NCBI RefSeq assembly: GCF_009707385.1
Contig: NZ_CP046115.1
Span: forward strand, 1,488,001 to 1,552,000
DNA from: Klebsiella oxytoca
GTDB lineage: Bacteria; Pseudomonadota; Gammaproteobacteria; Enterobacterales; Enterobacteriaceae
Direction: 5' to 3'
DNA length: 64,000 nucleotides
Part shown: positions 39,763 to 49,584 of the stretch, in pieces
How positions within the stretch are numbered: the first letter of the stretch is position 1
Layout: every line of letters starts with the position of its first letter
Program-made: the position numbers and the translations under genes
The notes under the pieces: model-generated
Told to the model about the DNA's origin: nothing
Databases searched by the model: none
Seen by the model: the letters and a program-made list of their open reading frames with translations, nothing else

Positions 39763-42486
39763 TTGACCAAAATGATCAAAACTAATAATACCACCCCCTC
39801 AGGGGATGCAGCGCCACGCCGGGCATATCAGCAGACGGTTGATGCGGTGCTGGCGCAGAAAAAAAGCCATTCCAATGGGCTCAGCTCTGCTGAAGCCGCC
39901 GATCGTCTGAAGACCTTTGGTCCGAACGCTTTACCAGAGAAGAAAGGTAAACCCGCCTGGCTGCGCTTTCTTGCCCACTTTAACGACGTCCTGATTTTTG
40001 TCCTGCTGGCCGCCGCCGCGCTCACGGCGATAATGGGCCACTGGGTCGATACCCTGGTTATCCTTGGCGTTACGGTGATCAACGCCCTGATCGGCCATAT
40101 CCAGGAGAGCAATGCTGAAAAATCGCTGCAGGTCATTCGCAATATGCTCTCCAGCGATACGCGCGTACAGCGCAACGGTAAACATGAAACCATTCCCACC
40201 CGCGACCTGGTTCCGGGCGATATTGTGATCCTGCGCGCGGGCGACCGCGTTCCTGCCGATCTGCGCCTGATTGAAGCCCATAATCTGCGGGTTGAAGAAG
40301 CGATTTTGACCGGCGAGTCGACGGTAGTGGATAAAAACACCGACGCGCTGGAAGGCGAACTGCCGCTGGGTGACCGCACCAACATGCTCTTCTCCGGCAC
40401 CACCATCAGCGCCGGGGGCGGCGTGGGCGTAGTCACCGCAACCGGTCAGGAGACCGAGCTCGGCCACATCAACCAGATGATGGCGGGCATTGAGAAGCAC
40501 CGCACGCCTCTGCTGGTGCAGATGGACAAGCTCGGCAAAGCGATTTTCGTCATCATCCTGGCGATGATGGCGGCGCTATTCGTCTTTAGTCTGGCGCTGC
40601 GCGACATTCCTCTCGGCGAGCTGCTGCTCTCGCTGATTAGCCTGGCGGTGGCCGCCGTGCCGGAAGGTTTACCGGCGATTATCTCAATTATTCTCTCCCT
40701 TGGCGTACAGGCGATGGCGCGTCAGCGGGCGATAATCCGCAAGCTGCCAACGGTTGAAACCCTGGGGGCGATGACCGTGGTGTGCTCGGATAAAACCGGT
40801 ACTCTGACGATGAACGAGATGACCGTCAAAGCCATCATTACCGCCGACTGCTGCTACCGCATCGACGGCGACAGCTACGAGCCGCAGGGTAACATCTACC
40901 TGGAAGGCAGCAATGAACCGGTGCAGATTAAACCGGGAAGCGTGCTGGAAACTTACCTGCGCACCATCGACCTGTGTAACGACAGCCAGTTGATTCAGGA
41001 TGAGCGCGGCCTGTGGGGCATTACCGGCGGGCCGACCGAAGGGGCGCTGAAGGTGCTGGCGGCAAAAGCGCAGCTGAAACCTGTCGACGCGCGCCTGGTG
41101 TCGAAAATCCCGTTCGACTCGCAGTACAAGTACATGGCGACCCTGCAGAAAATGGGCGACGTTGAGCAGGTGCTGATCACCGGCGCGCCGGACGTGATTT
41201 TCGCGATGTGCCGCCAGCAGATGGGCAAGCAGGGGACGGCGCCGTTCGATCGTCAGTACTGGGAAGAGGAGATGGCGCGCTTTGCCCGTCAGGGCCTGCG
41301 TATGGTCGCCGCCGCGCACAAGCCGGCCAACGTCGGCAGCACCACCCTGAGCCACGACGATCTCCGCGAAGGGCTGGTCTTCCTCGGCATTGCCGGGATG
41401 ATGGACCCGCCGCGTCCGGAGGCGATTGATGCCATCCAGGCCTGCCAGAACGCCGGGATCCGCGTAAAAATGATCACCGGCGATCATCCGCAGACGGCGA
41501 TGAGCATCGGCCAGATGCTGGGGATCACCAACAGCAGCCAGGCGATGACCGGCTACCAGCTTGAGCACATGGACGATGGCGAACTGGCGAAAGCCGCCGT
41601 TGAGTACGATATCTTTGCCCGCACCAGCCCGGAGCACAAACTGCGGCTGGTGAAAGCGCTGCAGGATAACGGTGAAGTGGTCGGCATGACCGGCGACGGC
41701 GTTAACGACGCACCGGCGCTGCGTCAGGCCGATGTTGGTATCGCCATGGGGATTAAAGGTACCGAGGTGACCAAAGAGGCCGCTGACATGGTCCTGACCG
41801 ATGACAACTTTGCCACCATCGCCGGTTCGGTTAAAGAGGGGCGTCGGGTCTACGACAACCTGAAAAAGACCATTCTCTTTATTATGCCAACCAACCTGGC
41901 GCAGGGGCTGCTGATTATCATCGCCCTGCTGGCGGGAAATATTATTCCGCTGACGCCGGTGCTGATTTTGTGGATGAACATGGCGACCTCCGCCACGCTC
42001 TCCTTCGGCCTCGCTTTTGAAGCCGCCGAGCGCAACGCCATGAACCGCCCGCCGCGTAAAACCGGCCAGCACGTCATGGATGCCTTCGCCGTCTGGCGGG
42101 TTGCCTTCGTCGGTACGATGATCGCCGTCGCTGCCTTTGTTCTGGAAGCCTGGCTGGCGCCGCGCGGCCACAGTCCGGAGTTTATCCGCACCGTGCTGCT
42201 GCAGATGCTGGTCACCGCGCAGTGGGTGTACATGATTAACTGCCGCAGCAGCGACAGCTTCTCGCTGAGCATGGGGCTGCTGCGCAATAAGGGCATCTGG
42301 CTGGTAAGCGGCGTGCTGCTGCTGATGCAGCTGGTCATCATCTATGTGCCGGTGATGCAGACGATGTTTGGCACCGAAGGGCTGCCGCTGCGCTACTGGT
42401 TTGTCACTCTGGTTATCGGTATCGCAATGTTCCTGGTGGTGGAAGTCGAGAAGCGCCTGACCCGTCGTTTCCGCAAAACCGCGTAG
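39763..42486 (+). CDS. Cation-transporting P-type ATPase, type II
   Basis: Inner-membrane ion pump of 907 residues. It has the N-terminal cation ATPase domain, the actuator motif LTGESTVVDK, the membrane motif AAVPEGLPAI typical of Ca/Na-type (type II) pumps, the phosphorylation site CSDKTGTLT and the hinge GDGVNDAPAL. About ten membrane segments are visible. The start is read as TTG at 39763, seven bases after GGGAG; an ATG at 39772 is too far from it. The transported ion cannot be fixed, Ca2+ or Mg2+ being likely. Confidence 0.9.
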   Translation: MTKMIKTNNTTPSGDAAPRRAYQQTVDAVLAQKKSHSNGLSSAEAADRLKTFGPNALPEKKGKPAWLRFLAHFNDVLIFVLLAAAALTAIMGHWVDTLVILGVTVINALIGHIQESNAEKSLQVIRNMLSSDTRVQRNGKHETIPTRDLVPGDIVILRAGDRVPADLRLIEAHNLRVEEAILTGESTVVDKNTDALEGELPLGDRTNMLFSGTTISAGGGVGVVTATGQETELGHINQMMAGIEKHRTPLLVQMDKLGKAIFVIILAMMAALFVFSLALRDIPLGELLLSLISLAVAAVPEGLPAIISIILSLGVQAMARQRAIIRKLPTVETLGAMTVVCSDKTGTLTMNEMTVKAIITADCCYRIDGDSYEPQGNIYLEGSNEPVQIKPGSVLETYLRTIDLCNDSQLIQDERGLWGITGGPTEGALKVLAAKAQLKPVDARLVSKIPFDSQYKYMATLQKMGDVEQVLITGAPDVIFAMCRQQMGKQGTAPFDRQYWEEEMARFARQGLRMVAAAHKPANVGSTTLSHDDLREGLVFLGIAGMMDPPRPEAIDAIQACQNAGIRVKMITGDHPQTAMSIGQMLGITNSSQAMTGYQLEHMDDGELAKAAVEYDIFARTSPEHKLRLVKALQDNGEVVGMTGDGVNDAPALRQADVGIAMGIKGTEVTKEAADMVLTDDNFATIAGSVKEGRRVYDNLKKTILFIMPTNLAQGLLIIIALLAGNIIPLTPVLILWMNMATSATLSFGLAFEAAERNAMNRPPRKTGQHVMDAFAVWRVAFVGTMIAVAAFVLEAWLAPRGHSPEFIRTVLLQMLVTAQWVYMINCRSSDSFSLSMGLLRNKGIWLVSGVLLLMQLVIIYVPVMQTMFGTEGLPLRYWFVTLVIGIAMFLVVEVEKRLTRRFRKTA

Positions 42487-42573
42487 TTTGCTGAGCCGTC
42501 CGGCGCCCCTTTCCTGGAGGAAGAGGGCACTGCGGAAATAATCTGCGGAAATAAAAAGCTGGAACGATGTTCT

Positions 42574-42667
42574 CCCCCTCCCGTCGGGGAGGGGGAAACG
42601 TCCTGCGGTTATTTTTACTACACAACAGTGCGTAATTTACCGGGAATCCCTCCTCCTGCAGGAGAGG
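42574..42667. repeat. Two CU-rich hairpins between ATPase and RND genes
   Basis: CCCCCTCCC/GGGAGGGGG (42574-42595) and CCCTCCTCCTGCAGGAGAGGGG, reading as a stem (42646-42667), are successive stable hairpins. They are related to the one at 35271. They have no T-run but would form a barrier between the transcripts. Confidence 0.5.
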
Positions 42668-42696
42668 GGACGCCGCATCGTCGTAAGGAATTCCTC

Positions 42697-43782
42697 ATGA
42701 ATAAGATCTTCCGTTCAGCTCTGCTGGCCTGTGGCCTGGCAGGCTACGCGCTAACGACCGCCGCCGCTACACCGGCCGTTCCGGTGCGCGTTGTCACCGT
42801 TGAGCAAGAACCGTATGCCAGCGAAAGGCAAATCTCGGGCCGCGTTGAGGCCATTCATTCCGTTGCTATTCGCGCCCGTACCGAAGGCAAGATTGTGCAG
42901 CGGCATTTTCAGGACGGGCAGTACGTTAATAAAGGCGATCTGCTGTTTACGCTGGATGACGCCCAGCCGAAAGCCGCGCTGGCGCTGGCACAGGCCGAGC
43001 TGAAAAGCGCGCAGGCCTCGCTCCGCCAGGCCCAGCAGCTGCTCAACCGCTACCAGCAGCTAAAAAATAATCACTCAATCAGCCGCAATGACGTTGATAC
43101 CGCGCAGATGCAGCGCGATGTTGCCGCCGCCGCCGTGGAGCAGGCGCAGGCGCGCATTGCCGCCCAGCACATTACGCTCGGCTACACTCGTCTCACTTCA
43201 CCGGTCACCGGACGCGTCGGCCATAGCGCGTTTCACGTCGGCAGCCTGGTGAATCCCGCCAGCGGCGTGCTGGTCGACGTGGTCCAGCTCGACCCCATTC
43301 GCGTGGCTTTCTCGCTGGATGAAACCGCGTTTTTCGCGAAGGCGGGCCAGCATACCGATATCGCCGCGTTGAAGCAGGCGTGGCTGGCGCAGGTCGATAT
43401 CGATGGACGGCGTGAAGACGGCGTGCTGACTTCCGTCGATAACCGTATCGATAGCCGCACCGCCAGCGTGGCGTTGCGTGCTGAATTCGCTAATCCCCAA
43501 CATCGCCTGCTGCCCGGCGGCAACGTGGTGGTTTTCTTCCGCCCGCAGCAGCTTGATGAGGCTCCGATGATCCCCGCTTCTGCGTTACAGCAGGATGCGC
43601 TGGGCTTCTATACCTGGGTGCTGAAGCCGGACAACACGGTGGCGATGCGCCGTTTGGCACCGGTAGGCCAACACGGCCAGCGCTTCGTGGTCGCGGAAGG
43701 TTTGAAAGCGGGCGATCGCGTCGTGACGGAGGGCGCTCAGCGCCTGCGGGACGGCGTGACCGTTCAACTGCTGAATGATTAA
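42697..43782 (+). CDS. RND efflux periplasmic adaptor (membrane fusion protein)
   Basis: Adaptor of 361 residues linking an inner-membrane RND pump to an outer-membrane channel. A signal sequence is followed by barrel-sandwich halves ([20 protein letters not shown] and [20 protein letters not shown]), a coiled-coil hairpin about residues 90-150, and a membrane-proximal domain ([20 protein letters not shown]). The start at 42697 follows AAGGA; the longer frame adds unrelated residues. The pump gene begins ten bases after its stop. Confidence 0.9.
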   Translation: MNKIFRSALLACGLAGYALTTAAATPAVPVRVVTVEQEPYASERQISGRVEAIHSVAIRARTEGKIVQRHFQDGQYVNKGDLLFTLDDAQPKAALALAQAELKSAQASLRQAQQLLNRYQQLKNNHSISRNDVDTAQMQRDVAAAAVEQAQARIAAQHITLGYTRLTSPVTGRVGHSAFHVGSLVNPASGVLVDVVQLDPIRVAFSLDETAFFAKAGQHTDIAALKQAWLAQVDIDGRREDGVLTSVDNRIDSRTASVALRAEFANPQHRLLPGGNVVVFFRPQQLDEAPMIPASALQQDALGFYTWVLKPDNTVAMRRLAPVGQHGQRFVVAEGLKAGDRVVTEGAQRLRDGVTVQLLND

Positions 43783-43792
43783 GGGAGAGGGA

Positions 43793-46700
43793 ATGCTAAC
43801 GTTCTTTATCCGTCGTCCACGCTTTGCGATGGTGATTGCGTTGCTGATGACCTTCGTCGGCGCGGTATCGCTGAAGCTAATCCCCGTCGAGCAGTATCCG
43901 CAGATTACGCCACCGGTCATTAACGTTAGCGCCAGCTGGCCGGGAGCCAGCGCGGCGGACGTAGCGGAAGCCATCGCCGCGCCGCTGGAGACCCAGCTCA
44001 ACGGCGTTGACCATATGCTGTATATGGAGTCTACCAGCTCCGATGAGGGAACCTACAGTCTGAGCCTGACCTTTGCCGCCGGTACCGATGCCGATTTAGC
44101 CGCGATCGATGTGCAAAACCGCGTCTCGCAGGCGGTAGCGCAGCTTCCTGCCGACGTGCAGCAGAACGGCGTGCAGGTGCGCAAGCGGGCGACGAATCTG
44201 CTGATGGGCGTTAGTCTCTACTCGCCGCTCGGCAGCCTGTCGCCGCTGTTTGTCAGCAACTATGCCAGTACCCAGGTGCGTGAGGCGCTGGCGCGTCTGC
44301 CGGGCGTCGGTGAAGTACAGATGTTCGGCGCGCGCGACTACAGCATGCGTATCTGGCTACGCCCCGATCGTATGAACGCGCTTAATATCACCAGCGACGA
44401 TATCTTCCTGGCGCTGCGCGAGCAGAATGTGCAGGGTGCTGCGGGGCAGGTGGGGACGCCGCCGGTGTTCAACGGCCAGCAGCAGACCCTGACCATCAAC
44501 GGTATTGGTCGCCTGAGTGACGCTGCCGGTTTCAGGCAGATTGTGATTCGCAGCGGTGAAGGCGGCCAGCTGGTACGCCTGTCTGACGTAGCGACCATTG
44601 AGCTGGGCGCGCGCAGCTACAGCTCCGGCGCGCAGCTCAATGGCAAAGACTCCGCTTATCTCGGTATTTATCCGACGCCTGCCGCCAACGCCCTGCAGGT
44701 GGCCAGCGCGGTGCGCGCCGAGCTGACCCGGCTGCACGCGCGCTTCCCGGCGGATCTCACCTGGGAAGTGAAGTTTGACACCACCCGCTTCGTCTCGGCG
44801 ACGATCGAAGAGATCGGCGTGTCGCTGGCGCTGACCCTGCTGGCGGTGGTGGTGGTGGTCTCGCTGTTCCTGCAAAGCTGGCGGGCCACGCTGATTGTTG
44901 CCCTGGCTATTCCGGTATCGCTTATCGGTACTTTCGCCGTGCTCTATTCGCTGGGCTACAGCGCCAATACCCTGAGCCTGTTCGCGATAATCCTCGCTCT
45001 GACCATGGTGGTGGATGACGCCATCGTGGTGGTTGAGAGCGTGGAAAGCAAAATGGCAGAGGGGCTGGGACGGAAGGCCGCCACCGCCGAGGCGCTGCGG
45101 CAAATCGCCGGGCCGGTGATCGCCACGACTCTGGTGCTGCTGGCGGTATTTGTTCCGGTGGCGATGCTGCCGGGCATCGTTGGCGAGCTGTATCGCCAGT
45201 TCGCCGTGACGTTATCGACGGCGGTGACGCTGTCGAGCGTGGTGGCGCTGACGCTGACGCCAGCGCTGTGCGCGCTGCTGCTGCGTCCGCGTCCGGAGCG
45301 TCCTGCCGCTATCTGGCGCGGTTTTAACCGCGGTCTGGATAAGGTGCGCGATGGTTACGGGCGTCTGGTAGGGGGCATGAATCGTCGCTCCTGGCTGGCG
45401 CTGGCGGCGACGGCTATGGCTGGCGGGCTGGTGGTTTTTAGCTTTGCTACCATGCCGAAGGGCTTTCTGCCGCAGGAGGATCAGGGCTACTTCTTTGCCA
45501 GCGTGCAGCTGCCTGAAGCCGCTTCGCTGGAGCGCACTGAAGCGGTGATGGCCCAGGCGCGCGAATTGCTGCTGTTGAATCCGGCGGTTGAGGATGTGAT
45601 TCAGGTATCGGGTTTTAATATTCTCAACGGCACCAGCGCTTCGAACGGTGGTTTTATCTCGGTAATGCTGAAGGACTGGCATCAGCGTCCGCCGCTGGAA
45701 GCGGTGATGGAAAAACTTCAGGGCCAGCTGATGGGGCTGCCGGAAGCGACGATGATGACTTTTGCGCCGCCGACGCTGCCGGGGCTGGGTAACGCCTCCG
45801 GGTTTAATTTACGCATTCTGGCACAGGCCGGGCAATCTGCGGCGGAGCTGGAGCGGGTGACGCATCAGGTGCTGCGGATGGCCAACCAGCATCCGCAGCT
45901 GAGCCGGGTGTTTACGACCTGGAGCAGCAACGTACCGCAGCTGACGCTTGAGGTTGACCGCGATCGCGCGGCGCGGTTGAACGTGCCGGTCGCGAGGATT
46001 TTCAGCAGCCTGCAGACCGCGTTTGGCGGCACCCGCGCCGGCGATTTCAGCATCAACAATCGCGTTTACCATGTGGTGATGCAAAACGAAATGCAGTGGC
46101 GCGAGCGTGCGGAGCAGATTAGCGAGCTTTACGTGCGCAGCGACAGCGGCGAGCGGATTCGTCTGAGTAATCTGGTGACGATTACGCCAACGGTAGGCGC
46201 GCCTTTCCTTCAGCAATATAACCAGTTTCCGTCGGTATCGGTGAGCGGTTCAGCGGCGGAAGGCGTCAGCAGCCGTACGGCGATGGCTGTGATGACGCAG
46301 ATCCTGCAGGCGAATCTGCCGCATGGTTATGATTTTGCCTGGAGCGGGATCTCCTGGCAGGAGCAGCAGACCGGCAATCAGGCTGTGTGGATCGTACTGG
46401 CGGCGGTAGTGATGGCGTGGCTGTTCCTTGTTGCCCAGTATGAAAGCTGGACGCTGCCGGCGAGCGTGATGCTGTCGGTGCTGTTCGCCATCGGCGGGTC
46501 GCTGCTGTGGCTGTGGTGGGCCGGTTATGCTAACGACGTGTACGTGCAGATTGGGCTGGTGCTGTTGATCGCGCTGGCGGCGAAAAACGCGATTTTGATC
46601 GTCGAGTTTGCCAGAGCGAAGCGCGAAGAGGGGATGTCGATAGTCGACGCCGCCCGCGAAGGGGCCACCCGCCGTTTCCGCGCGGTGATGATGACGGCGG

Positions 46701-46885
46701 TCTCTTTTATCATCGGTATCATGCCGATGATGCTCGCCACCGGCGCCGGGGCGCAGAGCCGACGGATTATCGGTACCACGGTGTTCAGCGGCATGCTGGT
46801 GGCGACGATAGTGGGTATTTTGTTTATTCCGTCTCTGTACGTGTTGTTCCAGCGTCTGCGCGAGTGGGCCCACCGCCGGATGTAG
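43793..46885 (+). CDS. RND multidrug efflux permease, HAE1 (AcrB) family
   Basis: Inner-membrane proton-driven drug exporter of 1030 residues, with the usual 12-segment layout and two large periplasmic loops. It begins [20 protein letters not shown]. The proton-relay Asp pair is in [12 protein letters not shown], and the second-half Lys in [14 protein letters not shown] is kept. It is not OqxB by sequence. No outer-membrane channel gene follows, so TolC or another unlinked channel is expected. Its closeness to ramA is suggestive but unproven as a regulatory link. Confidence 0.92.
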   Translation: MLTFFIRRPRFAMVIALLMTFVGAVSLKLIPVEQYPQITPPVINVSASWPGASAADVAEAIAAPLETQLNGVDHMLYMESTSSDEGTYSLSLTFAAGTDADLAAIDVQNRVSQAVAQLPADVQQNGVQVRKRATNLLMGVSLYSPLGSLSPLFVSNYASTQVREALARLPGVGEVQMFGARDYSMRIWLRPDRMNALNITSDDIFLALREQNVQGAAGQVGTPPVFNGQQQTLTINGIGRLSDAAGFRQIVIRSGEGGQLVRLSDVATIELGARSYSSGAQLNGKDSAYLGIYPTPAANALQVASAVRAELTRLHARFPADLTWEVKFDTTRFVSATIEEIGVSLALTLLAVVVVVSLFLQSWRATLIVALAIPVSLIGTFAVLYSLGYSANTLSLFAIILALTMVVDDAIVVVESVESKMAEGLGRKAATAEALRQIAGPVIATTLVLLAVFVPVAMLPGIVGELYRQFAVTLSTAVTLSSVVALTLTPALCALLLRPRPERPAAIWRGFNRGLDKVRDGYGRLVGGMNRRSWLALAATAMAGGLVVFSFATMPKGFLPQEDQGYFFASVQLPEAASLERTEAVMAQARELLLLNPAVEDVIQVSGFNILNGTSASNGGFISVMLKDWHQRPPLEAVMEKLQGQLMGLPEATMMTFAPPTLPGLGNASGFNLRILAQAGQSAAELERVTHQVLRMANQHPQLSRVFTTWSSNVPQLTLEVDRDRAARLNVPVARIFSSLQTAFGGTRAGDFSINNRVYHVVMQNEMQWRERAEQISELYVRSDSGERIRLSNLVTITPTVGAPFLQQYNQFPSVSVSGSAAEGVSSRTAMAVMTQILQANLPHGYDFAWSGISWQEQQTGNQAVWIVLAAVVMAWLFLVAQYESWTLPASVMLSVLFAIGGSLLWLWWAGYANDVYVQIGLVLLIALAAKNAILIVEFARAKREEGMSIVDAAREGATRRFRAVMMTAVSFIIGIMPMMLATGAGAQSRRIIGTTVFSGMLVATIVGILFIPSLYVLFQRLREWAHRRM

Positions 46886-46904
46886 GTGGGCTCGGGTTTG
46901 GTAG

Positions 46905-47348
46905 CGCCGCCTCAGGGGAGATTTTCATGCAGCTACGGATATATTTCTGAAACAACGTGATATGCAGCGATGCCCTGGCCCCCGCTGAAATCGGCGAACC
47001 GGAGGCCCGAAGACAAGGGCTGGCCGCCAGGGATGGCGGACAGAGGCGAATCGAGACAGTGATGTCGAGTTGAGCCGACCGCAGGCTGAGGTCCGGGAGG
47101 TGAGCGCAGTGCGCAGCACCGATTTCTTTGCGGGACCGCGGGGATTGTAAAGGGGGAGACGGTTTTCTCCCCCTTTACCCGTTCACGTACCACGGTGAGA
47201 CATTTTCTGCGGAATAATAGTGAACGGAACCCCTCACCGCCCTCCCGGAGGCGGCGCTGCCGCGCCTGTCCGGGCTACCTAATCTGCTTCCCTCAGGCAC
47301 CGGGCCTGGAAATCCCGGGTCGCGGCGTAAACGCCTTACCCGGGCTAC
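46905..47348 (-). repeat. Long repeat, copy A (inverted partner of copy B)
   Basis: The minus strand matches 57682-58124 over about 440 bases by eye. A stretch of 124 bases (47115-47238 here, 57792-57915 there) is identical. It begins with a REP-type unit (GTAGCCCGGGTAAGGC, minus strand, near 47330) and contains a perfect 13-base-pair hairpin (47147-47178: GTAAAGGGGGAGA with TCTCCCCCTTTAC). A short open frame is common to both copies, without a ribosome site. Confidence 0.85.
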
Positions 47349-47372
47349 TCCCCGCAAAGGATGTTATGCCGA

Positions 47373-48092
47373 TTACCTGCTCTCCACCGCGATCATAGTG
47401 ACGAACGGATGGTACTGCCACGGCACGCTGCCACCTTTCTGGTACATCTTCGAAATGGTGCCGTCGAGATACAGCATCTGGCGCACGTTGAGCTTTGACT
47501 GCGCGTAGCAGGCGAAATCGTAGAAGTTGGTTTCGCGCTGGCTGAGCATAAATACCACTTTACCATCGCCGGTGATGCCTACACCGTTACGCAGCTTGCG
47601 CGAGCTGGCGGACGGCTTTAGCCGCCAGTTGATCTTGCCGTTTTCAATCAGCATTGGCCCGGACTGTACGGCGTATTGAATGGCCGGCGACGGCTTGAAT
47701 TTATCGATGCTGACAATCCTCGCCTTTTGCCCTTGCAGATAAAATACCCCGCCAGGACGAATAAAAAAGTTGCCGCCGCCGGAGGCGCGGTTAAGCGGGG
47801 TCAGCTGCCTGCCTTTTTCGATATACAGCCCCAGCGGCGCGTAGGATTTATCATAAATTCCGCCGTTCATCGCCATCTGCACCTGTCCGCTGCGGTTGAT
47901 ATCCGCCAGCAAAGAGCGCAGCGATCCCCAGGCTTTGCCATCCTCTTTTTGCCAGTACATGACAATGCGTTCGCGCTGCGGATTAACGGTATAGCTTTGT
48001 AGCGTCAGCGACGGGTCGGACAGCGAGCATTTTCCGCTGGCGAAGGCGGGCAAAGATAACAGCAACAGCGGCAGAAGAGATGACAAGCGCAC
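47373..48092 (-). CDS. Phosphodiester glycosidase (NAGPA/DUF2233) family protein
   Basis: Exported protein of 239 residues with a signal peptide (LLPLLLLSLPAFASG). The conserved core includes VQMAMNGGIYDKSYAPLGLY, RPGGVFYLQG and AVQSGPMLIENGKIN, as in the NAGPA-type domain. It is related to YigE of E. coli. The start codon is GTG at 48092. A role in cleaving an N-acetylglucosamine phosphodiester in the envelope is inferred. Two Cys residues may form a disulfide. Confidence 0.85.
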   Translation of the reverse strand: MRLSSLLPLLLLSLPAFASGKCSLSDPSLTLQSYTVNPQRERIVMYWQKEDGKAWGSLRSLLADINRSGQVQMAMNGGIYDKSYAPLGLYIEKGRQLTPLNRASGGGNFFIRPGGVFYLQGQKARIVSIDKFKPSPAIQYAVQSGPMLIENGKINWRLKPSASSRKLRNGVGITGDGKVVFMLSQRETNFYDFACYAQSKLNVRQMLYLDGTISKMYQKGGSVPWQYHPFVTMIAVESR

Positions 48093-48144
48093 GGCAGAGT
48101 TCCAGACAGACGACGAAAACGCGCAGTATACCCTGTTATCGCCG

Positions 48145-49260
48145 CTACGCCGTCCAGATCTCGCAGTGCTTTTGCACCAGCCCGATTAACGATCCGCCGT
48201 TGGCGATAAACTCGCGCATCTGCTGCGGCTCGCTGCTTTCCTGCTTCGCCTGGCGCACAACCGCCTCCAGCGCGCTGCTGGCATTTAGCTTATGGGCGCT
48301 GGGCGCCAGTTTATCCGCCAGCTGTAAAATCTCTTCGCGAAAGGTTTGCTGTTCGCCGCTGTTCACGTCGGTATTGATCCCGTCCAAACCATAGCGGCAG
48401 GCCTGGTAGCGGTTGAAGGGGTAGAGCAGATAATCTTCGGGCTGATGCTTGAACGGCCGCTCGGTCAGCAGCCAGCAGGCGATAATCTGAATAAATCCGG
48501 CGATATTCACCGCCTGGGCTATCGTCAGCGGCGTATCCATGACCCGTACTTCGACGGTGCCAAAGCGCGGGCTGGGGCGGATATCCCAGTGCAGATCCTT
48601 CATGCTATCGATCATGCTGGTATAGCTAAGACGACGAAACAGGCCGATAAAAGCCCGCCAGTTATTAACCCACGGCATCGGGCCGTTATCGGGATAAGCG
48701 GCAAAAAGGTTCAGCCGCGAACAGGCAAAGCCGCTATCCGCGCCGTCGAGCCAGGGCGATGCTGCATTCAGCGCGATAAAATGCGGCACGAAGCGCGACA
48801 GGCCGTGCACAAGATAAATTGCATCATCGCCGTTTTGGCACCCTACGTGCACGTGCTGGCCGAAGATCGTCGCCTGCTTCGCCAGATAGCCAAAGTGTTC
48901 GACGGTTTGCAGATAGCGCGGGTTATCGCTGATCTGCTGGCGCTGCCAGCTTTGAAACGGATGGGTTCCGCCGCCGCAGATTTGCAGATGATGGCGGGCG
49001 GCGGCGCGCAGCACCGCCTGTTGAATGGCGCCCAGCTGCGCCGTCGCCTGGTGGATATCGCGGCAAACGCCGGTGGCGATCTCCAGCATGCTTTCGGTGA
49101 TGTCATGTTTGGCCTCGCCGGCTTTCAGCGTGCCCTGGACCTCGTCAATCAGCGCGGAAGAGTCCTGGCTTAAATCAAAGCCCGGCGGGTTGACGACCTG
49201 GAGCTCCAGCTCAATGCCGAGGGTAAACGGCTCCGAGCGGTGAAAATCAGGTAACGACAT
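48145..49260 (-). CDS. ybdK: Carboxylate-amine ligase YbdK (weak glutamate-cysteine ligase)
   Basis: ATP-dependent enzyme of 371 residues (E. coli YbdK 372) of the GCS2 family, able to join glutamate and cysteine weakly. It starts [20 protein letters not shown], has [14 protein letters not shown] and [20 protein letters not shown], and ends [14 protein letters not shown]. The frame from 49302 begins upstream of the ribosome site (GGGGG) and is rejected in favour of the ATG at 49260. Confidence 0.92.
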   Translation of the reverse strand: MSLPDFHRSEPFTLGIELELQVVNPPGFDLSQDSSALIDEVQGTLKAGEAKHDITESMLEIATGVCRDIHQATAQLGAIQQAVLRAAARHHLQICGGGTHPFQSWQRQQISDNPRYLQTVEHFGYLAKQATIFGQHVHVGCQNGDDAIYLVHGLSRFVPHFIALNAASPWLDGADSGFACSRLNLFAAYPDNGPMPWVNNWRAFIGLFRRLSYTSMIDSMKDLHWDIRPSPRFGTVEVRVMDTPLTIAQAVNIAGFIQIIACWLLTERPFKHQPEDYLLYPFNRYQACRYGLDGINTDVNSGEQQTFREEILQLADKLAPSAHKLNASSALEAVVRQAKQESSEPQQMREFIANGGSLIGLVQKHCEIWTA

Positions 49261-49584
49261 GGCGACTCCCCCTTTCTCTTTATCAGTAAGTATAGAAGAC
49301 AACGCCTCAAACTGATGATTTGCCGAAGATTATGAATTTATTTTATAAAAAGTGACGCCCCGTGATTATTCCTTTGCGTAAAAAGTAAGACTGGTGCAAT
49401 CCTGCAACATAATTCCCGTCAGCGGTGCAAAAAGATAAGGTTGTTTTATTTTTAAAGTAAAATCATCGAGATAATATAAGTCATCCTTATTTTATCCGCC
49501 GTTTCGTCCTTATTTCCCGCCCTTGCAGAACTGGTATGCATCTTGCCTGTTAAATAGCGACTTTTATTTAACAGGGACAATGTG
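49261..49584. other. Divergent promoter region of ybdK and peptide importer
   Basis: An AT-rich 324-base gap between divergently transcribed genes. The left half holds the ybdK ribosome site (GGGGGAGTC). The right half ends in AACAGGGACAATGTG, the ribosome site of the binding protein. TAATATAAG-like promoter sequences are seen near 49470, but none is convincing. No coding frame is seen. Confidence 0.4.

Noticed and set aside
40684..42171. Minus-strand frame of 495 codons opposite the P-type ATPase
   Set aside because: Antisense shadow; the plus-strand frame carries all P-type ATPase motifs.
43793..46885. RND permease as OqxB
   Set aside because: Opening residues and later segments differ clearly from the OqxB sequence as I recall it; left as an unnamed HAE1 pump.
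46933..47193. Open frame of 86 codons in the long repeat, similar to the one at 57837
   Set aside because: It lies inside a palindromic repeat, lacks a ribosome site and has a proline/arginine-rich composition typical of non-coding GC-rich DNA. The shared frame follows from repeat identity.
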